64,000 nt of DNA. Origin: Ideonella sp. (GTDB lineage Bacteria > Pseudomonadota > Gammaproteobacteria > Burkholderiales > Burkholderiaceae_C). The DNA lies in the NCBI GenBank assembly GCA_015075165.1, contig JABTUY010000004.1, positions 186,001 through 250,000 of the forward strand. The letters run 5' to 3'. Shown here one piece after another: positions 1 through 8,967 of this stretch (position 1 is its first letter; every line of letters starts with the position of its first letter). Made by a program: the position numbers and the translations under genes. The notes beneath the pieces were generated by a model. The model saw only the letters and a program-made list of their open reading frames with translations, had not been told where the DNA came from and did not search any database.

Positions 1-119
1 GACGTGACGCGCACGCTCTCGTGCAGCGTGAAGTGCTCGACGATCCAGGCCTTCGTGGCCTGGTCGGCGACGATGACGAGCGCGGCCAGTGCCAGCCAGC
101 CCCAGAGTCCCTTGCGCAT
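1..119 (-). CDS. lspA: Signal peptidase II, N-terminal part (runs off the window)
   Basis: Membrane aspartyl protease that removes signal peptides from prolipoproteins after lipidation. Only the first 39 residues are present. They begin MRKGLWGWLALAALVIVAD, a first transmembrane helix followed by the DQxTKxW segment typical of LspA. The ATG at 119 lies 18 bp after the ileS stop, the usual ileS-lspA arrangement. The catalytic aspartates are beyond the window, so the call rests on the N-terminus and on synteny. Confidence 0.88.
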   Translation of the reverse strand, partial: MRKGLWGWLALAALVIVADQATKAWIVEHFTLHESVRVT

Positions 120-137
120 CGGTGCGCCCGGACGGGG

Positions 138-3065
138 TCAGGCCACGGTGCGGGTCTCGCCCGCGCCGTACAGGTTGCTGACGCAGCGGCCGCAGATCGC
201 CGGGTGCGCGGCATCGCAGCCGACGTCGTCGCGGTAGTGCCAGCAGCGTTCGCACTTTGCGGCCGTCGACGGCGTCACCTCGACGCGCAGCGCATCGGCC
301 GCGTGCAGCGAGGCCGCCGAGGTGATGAAGACGAAGCGCAGCGCGTCGCCGAGCGAGGCCAGCAGCGCGTGGTCGTCGGCCGCGGCATGCAGCGCCAGCG
401 TGGCCTGCAGCGACGAGCCCACCTGCCCGGCGGCGCGCAGCGACTCGATCTCCTTGTTGGCGCTGTCGCGGATCGCGCGGATGCGCGCCCACTTGTCGAG
501 CAGCGCGGCATCGTCGGCGCCGGCGAGCGCCGCGCCGTCGGGCGCCTGGAAGCGCCAGTAGGTCTGCTCGAAGATCGAGCCGCGACCGGGCGCGAACACG
601 CCCCACGCCTCCTCGGCGGTGAAGCTGAGGAACGGCGCCATCCAGCGCAGCATCGCGTGCGTGATGTGCCACAGCGCGGTCTGCGCCGAGCGGCGCGCGG
701 GCGAGTTGGCCGCGGTGGTGTAGAGCCGGTCCTTCAGCACGTCGAGATAGAACGCGCCCAGGTCTTCCGAGCAGAACAGCTGCAGCTTGGCCACCACCGG
801 GTGGAACTCGTAGGCCTGGTAGTGGCCGCCGTCGAACACGCCGCGCTGCGCGTCGAAGCTGCCGGCGAATTCGGCTTGCACCTGCGCCGCGCGCGCCAGC
901 GCCCAGCGGTCGATCTCGAGCAGCTGCGCGGGCGCGACGGCGTCGGCCGCGGGGTCGAAATCGCTGGTGTTGGCCAGCAGGAAGCGCAGCGTGTTGCGGA
1001 TGCGGCGGTACGCATCGACCACGCGCGCGAGGATCTTGTCGTCGACCGCGAGGTCGCCCGAATAATCGGTGGCGGCCACCCACAGCCGGATGATCTCGGC
1101 GCCGAGCTTGCTGCTCACCTGCTGCGGCTCGATGCCGTTGCCCAGGCTCTTGCTCATCTTGCGGCCCTGGCCGTCCACCGTGAAGCCGTGCGTCAGCAGG
1201 CCGCGGTACGGCGCGCGGTCGAAGATCGCGCACGCCAGCAGCAGCGAGCTGTGGAACCAGCCGCGGTGCTGGTCGTGGCCCTCGAGGTACAGATCGGCCT
1301 CGGGGCCGTGCGCATGGTGCGTCGGCCGGCCGTCGCCGGTGGTGGCGTGCGTGCCGTGCAGCACGTGCCAGAACGTGCTGCCGGAGTCGAACCACACCTC
1401 GAGGATGTCGCTGCTCTTGGTGTAGTGCCGCGCGTCTTCGGTACCGAGGATCTCTTCGGCCGTGGTGCGGCTCCACGCCTCGATGCCGCCGCGCTCGACG
1501 ATGGCCGCGGCCTGGTCGAGGATCTCCATCGTGCGCGGGTGTGGCTCGCCCGAGTCCTTGTGCAGGAACAACGGCAGCGGCACGCCCCAGCTGCGCTGGC
1601 GGCTGATGCACCAGTCGGGCCGGTTGGCGATCATGTCGCGCAGCCGTGCGCGGCCGTTCTCGGGGTAGAAGGCGGTGGCGTCGATGGCATCGAGCGCGAG
1701 CTGGCGCAGCGTCTTGGCGGCCTTGTCTTTCGTGAAGATGCCGTCGCCTTCGTCCATGCGCACGAACCACTGCGCCGCGGCGCGGTAGATCACCGCGGTC
1801 TTGTGGCGCCAGCAGTGCGGGTAGCTGTGCACCAGCGTGTCAGTGGCCAGCAGCCGGCCGGCGTTGCGCAGCGCGTCGGTGACCACCGGCACCGCCTGCC
1901 AGATGTCGAGGCCGCCGAACAGCGGAAAGTCCTGCGCGTACTGCCCGTTGCCCTGCACCGGGTTCAGGATGTCGTTCACCTTCAGCCCGTGCGCGACGCA
2001 GGAGTTGAAGTCGTCGAGGCCGTACGCCGGCGACGAGTGCACGATGCCGGTGCCGTCTTCGGCGGTGGCGTAGTCGGCGAGGACCACCGGGCTCAGGCGG
2101 TCGTAGCCGGTGTCGACCTGCGCCAGCGGGTGGTGGAACGCAAGGCCGCCGAGCTTCTCGCCTTTCGTGGTGGCCACCACGGTGCCGGGCAACTGGAAGC
2201 GCGCGAGGCACTTCTCCACCAGCGACGCGGCCAGCAGCAGCAGGCCCTTGGGCGTGTCGACCAGCGCGTAGTCGAGCGCGGGGTTCAGGTTCAGCGCCTG
2301 GTTGGCGGGGATGGTCCACGCGGTGGTGGTCCAGACGACGGCGAAGGCATCTTTGGCGAGCGAGGGCAGGCCGAACGCCGCGGCGAGCTTCGCCGGCTCG
2401 GCGCACAGGAACGCCACGTCCACCGTCTGGCTCTTGCGGTCGGCGTACTCGATCTCGAACTCGGCCAGCGAGCTGCCGCAGTCGAAGCACCAGTACACGG
2501 GTTTGAGGCCGCGGTAGACGAAGCCGCGCTCGATCACGCGCTTGAAGGCGCGGATCTCGCCGGCCTCGTTGCGCGCGTCCATCGTCGCGTAGCGGTGCGT
2601 CCAGTCGCCGATCACGCCCAGGCGCTGGAAGTCGGCCATCTGGATCGCGATCTGCTCGCTCGCGTAGGCGCGGCTCCTGGCCTGCATCTCGTCGCGCGAC
2701 AGGTGGCGGCCGAACGCCTTCTCGATCGCGTTCTCGATGGGCAGGCCGTGGCAATCCCAGCCGGGGACGTACTGCGCGTCGAAGCCGGCGAGCTGCCGCG
2801 CCTTGACGACCATGTCCTTCAGCGTCTTGTTGACCGCGTGGCCGATGTGGATCGCGTGGTTCGCGTACGGCGGGCCGTCGTGCAGCACGAACAGCGGCGC
2901 GTCGCGGCGCGCGTCGCGAAGGCGCTTGTACAGGCCTTGCTCGTTCCACGCCTTGACCCAGCCCGGCTCGCGCTTGGGTAGATCGCCGCGCATCGGAAAC
3001 GGCGTGTCGGGCAGGTTCAGCGTCTGGCGGTAGTCGGGGCGGGCAGGCGGGGTGACTGGGGTCAT
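138..3065 (-). CDS. ileS: Isoleucyl-tRNA synthetase
   Basis: Cytoplasmic class I aminoacyl-tRNA synthetase that charges tRNA-Ile with isoleucine. The protein has 975 residues, slightly longer than the E. coli enzyme. The HIGH motif is at residues 73-76 and the KMSKS loop with following LGN is near residue 640. The C-terminal zinc site is clear: Cys938 and Cys941 (CERC), then CGRC at 958-961, which marks the bacterial IleS type. The ATG at 3065 gives a complete N-terminus (the usual YRxTLNLPxTxFPMR start). lspA follows immediately. The ancestral upstream neighbour ribF is displaced by about 4.7 kb of inserted genes. Confidence 0.98.
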   Translation of the reverse strand: MTPVTPPARPDYRQTLNLPDTPFPMRGDLPKREPGWVKAWNEQGLYKRLRDARRDAPLFVLHDGPPYANHAIHIGHAVNKTLKDMVVKARQLAGFDAQYVPGWDCHGLPIENAIEKAFGRHLSRDEMQARSRAYASEQIAIQMADFQRLGVIGDWTHRYATMDARNEAGEIRAFKRVIERGFVYRGLKPVYWCFDCGSSLAEFEIEYADRKSQTVDVAFLCAEPAKLAAAFGLPSLAKDAFAVVWTTTAWTIPANQALNLNPALDYALVDTPKGLLLLAASLVEKCLARFQLPGTVVATTKGEKLGGLAFHHPLAQVDTGYDRLSPVVLADYATAEDGTGIVHSSPAYGLDDFNSCVAHGLKVNDILNPVQGNGQYAQDFPLFGGLDIWQAVPVVTDALRNAGRLLATDTLVHSYPHCWRHKTAVIYRAAAQWFVRMDEGDGIFTKDKAAKTLRQLALDAIDATAFYPENGRARLRDMIANRPDWCISRQRSWGVPLPLFLHKDSGEPHPRTMEILDQAAAIVERGGIEAWSRTTAEEILGTEDARHYTKSSDILEVWFDSGSTFWHVLHGTHATTGDGRPTHHAHGPEADLYLEGHDQHRGWFHSSLLLACAIFDRAPYRGLLTHGFTVDGQGRKMSKSLGNGIEPQQVSSKLGAEIIRLWVAATDYSGDLAVDDKILARVVDAYRRIRNTLRFLLANTSDFDPAADAVAPAQLLEIDRWALARAAQVQAEFAGSFDAQRGVFDGGHYQAYEFHPVVAKLQLFCSEDLGAFYLDVLKDRLYTTAANSPARRSAQTALWHITHAMLRWMAPFLSFTAEEAWGVFAPGRGSIFEQTYWRFQAPDGAALAGADDAALLDKWARIRAIRDSANKEIESLRAAGQVGSSLQATLALHAAADDHALLASLGDALRFVFITSAASLHAADALRVEVTPSTAAKCERCWHYRDDVGCDAAHPAICGRCVSNLYGAGETRTVA

Positions 3066-3227
3066 GGCAACTCGGGGCGCGGCGCGGGCGCAGCGGCTGG
3101 GATCGGCGGGTCGGCCCGTGCCGCCCTGGCAGCGCGGGCCGTGCGGACTAGCGCAACCCGGCGCGAATTCGATCGCGGGTGGTCTGCCGGCGCGTGGACG
3201 CGTGCCCGCGCAACGGGTCGAGGTGGG

Positions 3228-3245
3228 CCATGCACGGATGCATGG
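3228..3245. other. Inverted repeat upstream of ileS
   Basis: CCATGCA-CGGA-TGCATGG is a perfect 7-bp inverted repeat with a 4-bp centre, with GG and GGGCC extending the outer arms imperfectly. It sits in the 265-bp gap between the LtrA-family gene and ileS, about 165 bp before the ileS start. It could be an operator or a small hairpin in the ileS leader. No T-run follows on either strand, so it does not look like a terminator. The rest of the gap shows nothing I can name. Confidence 0.3.
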
Positions 3246-3330
3246 GCCGAATTCTACTGAAGGTGACCGCAGGAGCTTGCGAGGGGCCGCGGCAATCGAG
3301 CGCCGCGCTGGGCCGCTCAGGTTCGCCGAA

Positions 3331-4536
3331 TCATCCCTGCCCCGGTGCTTGCATGCCCGTGCGCAGCGACACCTGCTCCCAGGCCGCGACGATCACCAGC
3401 GCGGCGCACACCGATGCCGCGATCGCCAGCGCCGACAGCGCATGCGCGAATGCCGGAATCGCCAGCAGTGCCAACAGCACGAGCCCGACTAGATGCGACA
3501 ACGGTGGCAGCGGCCGAGCGTTGCTGACCCACTTGAACGCGGCCACGCCCGCCAGGTACAGCGCCGGGCCGCCGATGATCGCGGCGATGCCGGCGTTGCT
3601 CGCGTGGTCGGGGTGCGCGAGCACGAGCTCGTCGCCCACCGCGCTGACGATGATGCCGGCCACGATCGGCAGGTGCAGATAGGTGTACGCCACACGCGCC
3701 TGGCGGCCCGGGTCGGCGGCGCCGGTGATGCGGTGGTGGCCGGCGCGCTCGCCGGTGTCGAAGTACAGCCACCACATCGCCACGCTGCCGACGAACGCGA
3801 CGACGAACGCCGCGACGATGTGCGCGCTCCACGGCGCTTTCGCGAACGTGGCGCCGGTGACGAGCAGCGACTCGCCGAGCGCGATGATCACGAACAGCGC
3901 GCAGCGCTCGGCCATGTGGACGCCGTCGACGTCCCAGTCGGCCACCGACGAGCGGCCGAGCCCGGGCACCCAGAAAGCCAGCGCCGGCGAGACGAACTCG
4001 ATCGCCAGCGCCAGCACCCACCAGCGCAGCCGCGCATCGCCGTCGGCCAGCGCGCCGGCAATCCAGCACAGCGCCGCCAGCGTCAGCCAGGCGAGGATGC
4101 GCTGGAAGTTGCGCCGCATCTCCAGCCGCTCGCCGCGCACGGCCCACAGAAAGAACAGCGTGCGGCCGACCTGCATCAACACATAGGCGGCGGCGAACGG
4201 CAGGCCCTTGTCGGCGAAGGCCTGTGGCAGCGACGCCGACAGCACCAGACCGGCGAGCATCAGCACCAGCAGGCACAGCCGCACGGCCACGCGCTCGGGG
4301 TCGAGCCAGTTGGTGACCCAGGAGGTGTAGATCCACACCCACCAGACGCCCAGCAGCAGCAGGCCGACCTGCAGCGCGCCACGGGCCGACAGGTCTTCGA
4401 GCAGCGTGTGCGACAGCTGGGTGACCGCGAACACGAACACCAGGTCGAAGAACAGCTCGACCATGCCGACGCGGCCGGCGTCGGCGCTGCCGCGCTGGCG
4501 CAGCAGCGAGCGGGAGGGCGGTGGTGCGTGCGTCAT
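3331..4536 (-). CDS. Low temperature requirement A (LtrA) family membrane protein
   Basis: Polytopic inner-membrane protein of 401 residues with about ten hydrophobic helices. The N-terminus carries the family hallmark [18 protein letters not shown] followed by a long run of helices, as in LtrA proteins. LtrA was named from a Listeria mutant unable to grow in the cold; the biochemical role is not known. The ATG at 4536 is 40 bp after the stop of the upstream protease gene, so the gene probably belongs to the inserted unit between ribF and ileS, not to the ileS operon. The C-terminus ends in a short soluble tail. Confidence 0.85.
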   Translation of the reverse strand: MTHAPPPSRSLLRQRGSADAGRVGMVELFFDLVFVFAVTQLSHTLLEDLSARGALQVGLLLLGVWWVWIYTSWVTNWLDPERVAVRLCLLVLMLAGLVLSASLPQAFADKGLPFAAAYVLMQVGRTLFFLWAVRGERLEMRRNFQRILAWLTLAALCWIAGALADGDARLRWWVLALAIEFVSPALAFWVPGLGRSSVADWDVDGVHMAERCALFVIIALGESLLVTGATFAKAPWSAHIVAAFVVAFVGSVAMWWLYFDTGERAGHHRITGAADPGRQARVAYTYLHLPIVAGIIVSAVGDELVLAHPDHASNAGIAAIIGGPALYLAGVAAFKWVSNARPLPPLSHLVGLVLLALLAIPAFAHALSALAIAASVCAALVIVAAWEQVSLRTGMQAPGQG

Positions 4537-4576
4537 GACCTCGGTGGCGCGGCGCTTCCCGCGGTCTCGATCGCGA

Positions 4577-5683
4577 TCAATCGCAACCGGCCTGCGCGAT
4601 CAGCTCCTTCGCGGCCGGCCCCATCACGGTGGCGAGCGCCGAGAACTGTTCTTCGATGCTGCGCGTTGCGCGGCCCTCGATCGGCACGGTACCGCTGGCG
4701 AGCTTGGCCACCGGAGCGCCTTGCTTCGGCTGCACCTGCACGTCGGCCGACACGATGTAGGCCGCCAGCGTGCGCGGCGTCGACGCCACGCTCTTGCGCT
4801 TCTCGCTTTCGCAGGTGGCACCCAGCTTGCGGTTCACCAGGGTGATCAGGCTGCAATCCTGGCCGCCGGCCTGCTCGAGCTGCGGGTTGGGTACCTGGGT
4901 GGGGCGGATGTCCATCAGGTCCACCGCGATGCGGCACTTGGCGCCGGGGTCGCCCGCCGGCACCGCCTGGCGCCCGGTCGACCGGGCCACCCATTCGCGC
5001 AGATAGGGCGACCACCGCGGATCGACGCGGCCGCGACTGCGCACGCCTTCGATCGCCAACGGGCTGCGGCCGCCGCCACGCAGGCGTTCGCCGAGCAGCT
5101 TGTCGATCACGTCGATGCGCACCACCTCGACGCGATCGGCATCGGGCCTGACCTGCTTGACGATGCCGACCAGGCGGCCGTCGAGGCGCACCATCGATCC
5201 GCTGTCGCCCTTCTGGATGCGCGTCTTCGGGTCCACCGGTGCCAGCGTCAGCGTGTGGGTCGTGCGGCCCGCGTAGCGCAACGCGATCAGCGTCTCGCGG
5301 CCGCCTTCGGGCGAGTGGCGCACGGCCTCGAACAGATCCCGACTGGTCGGATTGAGCGACGCGAACCACGACGAGTCGGGCCAGCGCTCGCTGCAGCCGA
5401 TGTTGCGCTTGTCGGAGACCTCGAGCAGTGCGATGTCCTCGGACGGTACCTGGAACGTGCGCTCCGCCGCGTTGCGCGCACCGGTGCGGTCGAACAACCG
5501 GATCTCGGCGACGTCGGAGCGGACGACGTGGAAGGCGGTCAGCACCAGGCAGGCATCGCCGCGGCGAAAGGCATAGCCCGAACCGACCTCGGCACCCTGG
5601 TGGATCTCCACCGGCTGCGCCGCCGCCGGCCCACACCACGCGGTGGCCAGCGCCAGAACCAGAGCGAAGCGAGTGCCTGTCAT
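4577..5683 (-). CDS. Exported trypsin-like serine protease
   Basis: 368-residue protein with a cleavable signal peptide (hydrophobic stretch then AAAQ at residues 21-23) and a trypsin-like peptidase fold of the S1/Trypsin_2 type. The catalytic triad is visible: His52 in TAFHVV, Asp83 in SEDIALLEV, and Ser161 in KGDSGS. Residues after about 230 form a C-terminal region I do not recognise, with several cysteines that may pair after export. The ATG at 5683 overlaps the TGA of the upstream membrane-protein gene (ATGA), indicating translational coupling. Substrate unknown. An upstream longer reading frame exists, but it runs into the neighbour and is not needed. Confidence 0.75.
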   Translation of the reverse strand: MTGTRFALVLALATAWCGPAAAQPVEIHQGAEVGSGYAFRRGDACLVLTAFHVVRSDVAEIRLFDRTGARNAAERTFQVPSEDIALLEVSDKRNIGCSERWPDSSWFASLNPTSRDLFEAVRHSPEGGRETLIALRYAGRTTHTLTLAPVDPKTRIQKGDSGSMVRLDGRLVGIVKQVRPDADRVEVVRIDVIDKLLGERLRGGGRSPLAIEGVRSRGRVDPRWSPYLREWVARSTGRQAVPAGDPGAKCRIAVDLMDIRPTQVPNPQLEQAGGQDCSLITLVNRKLGATCESEKRKSVASTPRTLAAYIVSADVQVQPKQGAPVAKLASGTVPIEGRATRSIEEQFSALATVMGPAAKELIAQAGCD

Positions 5684-6924
5684 GCCCGAGGTCTCCTGCT
5701 GCGAGGGGGGGCGTCGCTTCGTGGTTCGCGCCCGCGGGCGGACGATGGCTCGCGATGCGGCGCGGAGCGAAAGCGGTAGAACATCTTGAAGGCGCTCTCG
5801 GCGCTGCCCAGCAACACGACGAAGGCGGCCAGCGCCTGCGCCAGGTGCCAATGCGTCAACTGCTGCCACAGCGTGACCCCGAGCAGGCGGGGCTGCCCCT
5901 GGTACGCGGTGATGCCCAGGTGCTGCGCCAGCACGTGCACCTGCGCCTGCAGACCGCCCTCGCGGTGCGCGCGCACGACGCCGAACGCCGGTGCAGCCAT
6001 CGCCAGCGCGCATGCCTCGTGCCGGCGTGCCGCGCCGGCGACCGCCAGACCGGCTTGGCCGGCGAAGAGCAGCCGTGTGCGATCGACCAGCGAAGGGCCG
6101 TGGTCGAAGCACGGCGCCGAATCGATGACACCGCCGGAGTCGACCTGCTCTTGCAGCACGCCCACGCTGCGGCCGGTGGCGCCGTCGAGCGAGCGCACCT
6201 GGATGTCGGCACCATCGAGCAGTGGCGGTGGGTCGGCATCGCTCCAGCCGGCGCCGTACGGCAACTCGGCACCGATGACGATGCGCCCTTCGAGCGGCAG
6301 CGCGAACTCGTACGTGGGGCGATCGCGCTCGTCCGGCGCGTCCGCGCCTGCCGCTGCCGGCGCGGCGGCGCCGCTGCGAAAGGCGATGCGATCCGCGCCG
6401 CCGCGGGCGCGGCCGATCGTCAGCACATCGGCGGGCATACCGGGGGTCTTCGACGCGTCGATGCGCAACTCGACCAGCGCGTCGGCGGTGGCGCATGCGG
6501 CGAAGTGCGCCGAGCGCTCGAAGCGGATCGACAACGCGCGCTCACCGACGCGCTCGATGCGCGCGACGGCGCCGGTGGCGATGCGCACGCTGGCGTGGCG
6601 CAGCGGCTGCGGCGTTGCGGCGGCGGCAGGCGCGTCGCGCGGCGGCGCTGCGCTGGCCGATGTAGCGTCGAAGCGGCCGGGCGGCAGATCCCACACCAGC
6701 GAGCGCCCGCACGAGGGCTCGACGATCACCACCTGCGTGCGCGAGCGCAGCGAAAACGCATTCGATGCGCTGGTGGCCGTGGCCAACAGCAGCGCCCCTG
6801 CCAGGCTGCCGAGCACCACGATGCCGAGCCGGCTCGCGCCCGAGCGGGCGTACCACCAGGTGGTGAGCCGGCGCGGCAGGCTTTCGAAACGGGCCAGCAG
6901 GCCCCGCCGCAGCAGCGCCACCAC
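5680..6924 (-). CDS. Predicted membrane protein of unknown function
   Basis: 414-residue protein read from a GTG at 6924 whose first base is shared with the TAG stop of the preceding gene (TAGTG), so it is probably translated by reinitiation. Hydrophobic segments lie at the N-terminus, around residues 33-52, and near the C-terminus (about residues 365-385). Between them is a large extracytoplasmic-looking region. No family was recognised. It overlaps the protease gene by 4 bp at the other end and is very likely its functional partner, for example as membrane anchor or substrate. The start is inferred from the overlap; there is no ATG in frame nearby. Confidence 0.6.
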   Translation of the reverse strand: MVALLRRGLLARFESLPRRLTTWWYARSGASRLGIVVLGSLAGALLLATATSASNAFSLRSRTQVVIVEPSCGRSLVWDLPPGRFDATSASAAPPRDAPAAAATPQPLRHASVRIATGAVARIERVGERALSIRFERSAHFAACATADALVELRIDASKTPGMPADVLTIGRARGGADRIAFRSGAAAPAAAGADAPDERDRPTYEFALPLEGRIVIGAELPYGAGWSDADPPPLLDGADIQVRSLDGATGRSVGVLQEQVDSGGVIDSAPCFDHGPSLVDRTRLLFAGQAGLAVAGAARRHEACALAMAAPAFGVVRAHREGGLQAQVHVLAQHLGITAYQGQPRLLGVTLWQQLTHWHLAQALAAFVVLLGSAESAFKMFYRFRSAPHREPSSARGREPRSDAPPRSRRPRA

Positions 6925-7607
6925 TACCAGCGCAGCTCGAGCGGCTGGCGCGATGTGGAGTTGCCGTCGCGGCGCACCAGCAGCACCTTGGCCGACCCGG
7001 CCTGCGCACCGCCGGGGATGTCGATGTCGCAGGTGACGTCGAAGCGAATGGTCCGCGCTTGCGTCACCGGCTCGCACTTGACGGCATCACCGGCGGGCGG
7101 GTAGGCGAACATCTCGGCGCCGCGGGCGTTGACGAACAGGCGCAGTTGCCGTGCTGCAGCGGGAGCGCTCTGGCTCAGTGCCGCCACCAGGAAGGTGGGC
7201 GTTGCGGGGTCCGCGGAGGCCGCCAACTGCACGCCGACCGCGAGCGGCTCGGGCCGCGTGGACTTCGGCGGCACGGTCAGCGCGTACCAGGGCCCCTTGT
7301 CGTTGGGCCCGGCCTTGAACACCCAGGTGCCTTCGCCATGCAGCCTGCCGCTGGCGCTGGCCACGTCGACGCGGATGCGCGACGGCAGACTGGCCTTGCC
7401 CACATGCACCCACAGCTTGTCGCTTTGCCGGTCTTGTTGCCTGGCCGGGACGACGATGGCGCCGACGACCGCATGGCCGCTCACCGGCGTGGCCGGATCG
7501 ATCACCTCCTCGTACTTGCGCTCGGGTACGAACTCGGCCCGGGCCAGCGCGGCCGCCGCGATCGCGACAACGGCAATCGACGCAGCGAACGGCAGCGAGC
7601 GGACCAT
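6924..7607 (-). CDS. Secreted protein of unknown function
   Basis: 227-residue protein starting MVRSLPFAAS, with a signal peptide ending near ALARA. The mature part looks beta-rich, with two cysteines near the C-terminus (residues about 177 and 193) that could form a disulphide. No family recognised. The ATG at 7607 is preferred to a TTG nine bases upstream. It is the first gene of a tightly coupled three-gene set (this gene, the membrane protein, the trypsin-like protease) inserted between ribF and ileS, so an envelope role shared with the protease is a reasonable guess. Confidence 0.6.
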   Translation of the reverse strand: MVRSLPFAASIAVVAIAAAALARAEFVPERKYEEVIDPATPVSGHAVVGAIVVPARQQDRQSDKLWVHVGKASLPSRIRVDVASASGRLHGEGTWVFKAGPNDKGPWYALTVPPKSTRPEPLAVGVQLAASADPATPTFLVAALSQSAPAAARQLRLFVNARGAEMFAYPPAGDAVKCEPVTQARTIRFDVTCDIDIPGGAQAGSAKVLLVRRDGNSTSRQPLELRW

Positions 7608-7756
7608 GCGGTGCAAAGCGGGCAGGCGAACGGGCGAGCACGAGGCTATGTAGCACCTCTGGTGCGGTCAATCCGGGTACCCCCTGCCCGCGAACAGGGC
7701 CTCGCGTAGAGCGCGACGCCTCGACCGAACGAACGCGATCAATCGCGGCGCCAACC

Positions 7757-8803
7757 TCACCCCGCCCGCCCGGCGAACCAGCCGCGCGCCCGCTCCACGT
7801 CGCGCGCGATGCCTTCGCGCAGCGCGTCGATCGACGGGTAGCGCAGTTCGTCGTGCAGCTTGGCCAGCAGGTCCACGCGCACCACGCGGCCGTAGCCGGC
7901 GTCGTTGCCGAGCTGCGCCGGCCAGTCGAGGCAGTAGACCTCGAGCAGCACGCGGGCGGCGTCGTCGACGGTGGGGCGCGTACCGAGGTTGGCCACGCCG
8001 GCCAGCGGCTGCGCGCCGAGGCCGTGCACGCGCACCACGAAGATGCCGGTGGCCGCGGGGCGTGGGTGGCCGAAGCGCAGGTTCAGCGTCGGAAAGCCCA
8101 GCGTGCGGCCGAGCTTGCGGCCGTGCTGCACGTGGCCGCTGATGCTGTACGGCCGGCCGAGCAGCGCACCGGCGAGATCCATGTCGCCGGCGGCCAGCGC
8201 GGCGCGTACCGCCGAGCTCGACACGCGCGTGCCGTGCACCTCGTAGCTCATCATGCGCGCCACGTCGAAACCGCGCGTCACGCCGGCGCTATCGAGCATC
8301 GCGTAGTCGCCGGCACGCTTGGCACCGAAGCGGAAGTCGTCGCCCACCAGCACGTAGCGCGCGCGCACGCCGGCCACCAGCACGTCGTCGACGAAGGCCT
8401 GCGCCGACAGGCGCGACAACTGCGGCCCGAAGCGCAGCACCACGGTCTGCTCGACGCCGCAGCGCTCGAGCTCGGAGAGCTTGTCGCGCAGCGTCGCGAT
8501 GCGCCGCGGCGCCGCGATGTCGGCCCCCGGCGCGCCGGGACCGGTGCCGCCGCCCGCCGGGGTGAGCGGTGGGCCTGCGGGCGGCCGGGCCGTCGCCTCG
8601 GTCTTGGCCGCCAGTGCGGCGAAAAAGTCGCGCGGGTGCGGTTCGAAGGTCAACACGCACGAGGCCAGGCCGCGATGGCGCGCCTCGTTGGTCAGCAGCG
8701 CCAGCATCGCCTGGTGGCCGCGGTGCACGCCATCGAAGTTGCCGATCGTCAATGCGCACTGCGGCGCCAGGCCCGGATGCCGAAAACCGCTGAAGACGCG
8801 CAT
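7757..8803 (-). CDS. ribF: Bifunctional riboflavin kinase/FAD synthetase
   Basis: Makes FMN from riboflavin and then FAD from FMN, in the cytoplasm. The N-terminal nucleotidyltransferase domain has the motif IGNFDGVHRGH near residue 23. The C-terminal kinase domain has GRPYSISGHVQHG and the TLGFPTLNL segment. The start ATG at 8803 gives MRVFSGF, as in other betaproteobacterial RibF. Odd feature: around residues 60-90, after FFAALAAKTE, there is a Gly/Pro-rich insertion (about 25-30 residues) not seen in typical RibF. ribF normally precedes ileS directly; here four foreign-looking genes intervene. Confidence 0.95.
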   Translation of the reverse strand: MRVFSGFRHPGLAPQCALTIGNFDGVHRGHQAMLALLTNEARHRGLASCVLTFEPHPRDFFAALAAKTEATARPPAGPPLTPAGGGTGPGAPGADIAAPRRIATLRDKLSELERCGVEQTVVLRFGPQLSRLSAQAFVDDVLVAGVRARYVLVGDDFRFGAKRAGDYAMLDSAGVTRGFDVARMMSYEVHGTRVSSSAVRAALAAGDMDLAGALLGRPYSISGHVQHGRKLGRTLGFPTLNLRFGHPRPAATGIFVVRVHGLGAQPLAGVANLGTRPTVDDAARVLLEVYCLDWPAQLGNDAGYGRVVRVDLLAKLHDELRYPSIDALREGIARDVERARGWFAGRAG

Positions 8804-8927
8804 GGGGATCGGTTCAGGTCGATTCAATGATTGCGGCGCCCAAGCGGCACCCGCGGCGCATGAACCGATGCAGCCGGGAGCCGCCGCGGATCCGGCTTTG
8901 CCGGGCCGCTGGCGGCGCCCCCTTGCA

Positions 8928-8967
8928 GGGGGAGGCGCCGAAGCCGCATCGGGGGTGGTTCACGTCA
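8928..8967. repeat. Dispersed 40-bp repeat, copy 1, ending on a stop codon
   Basis: This GGGGGAGGCGCCG-led sequence ends in GGTGGTTCACGTCA and matches 36 of 40 bases with 32361-32400. In both copies the last three bases (TCA) are the complement of the TGA stop of a minus-strand gene. Just before it, GCGCCCCC and GGGGGAGGCGC form an inverted repeat around 8916-8937. It looks like a dispersed palindromic element that targets, or has been fixed at, gene ends. The surrounding gap 8804-8927 shows no other feature. Confidence 0.6.

Noticed and set aside
21-2981. A 986-residue open frame opposite ileS
   Set aside because: Antisense shadow caused by high GC content. Its translation is an Arg/Val/Ala/Gln-rich run without family motifs, while the opposite strand is a perfect IleS.
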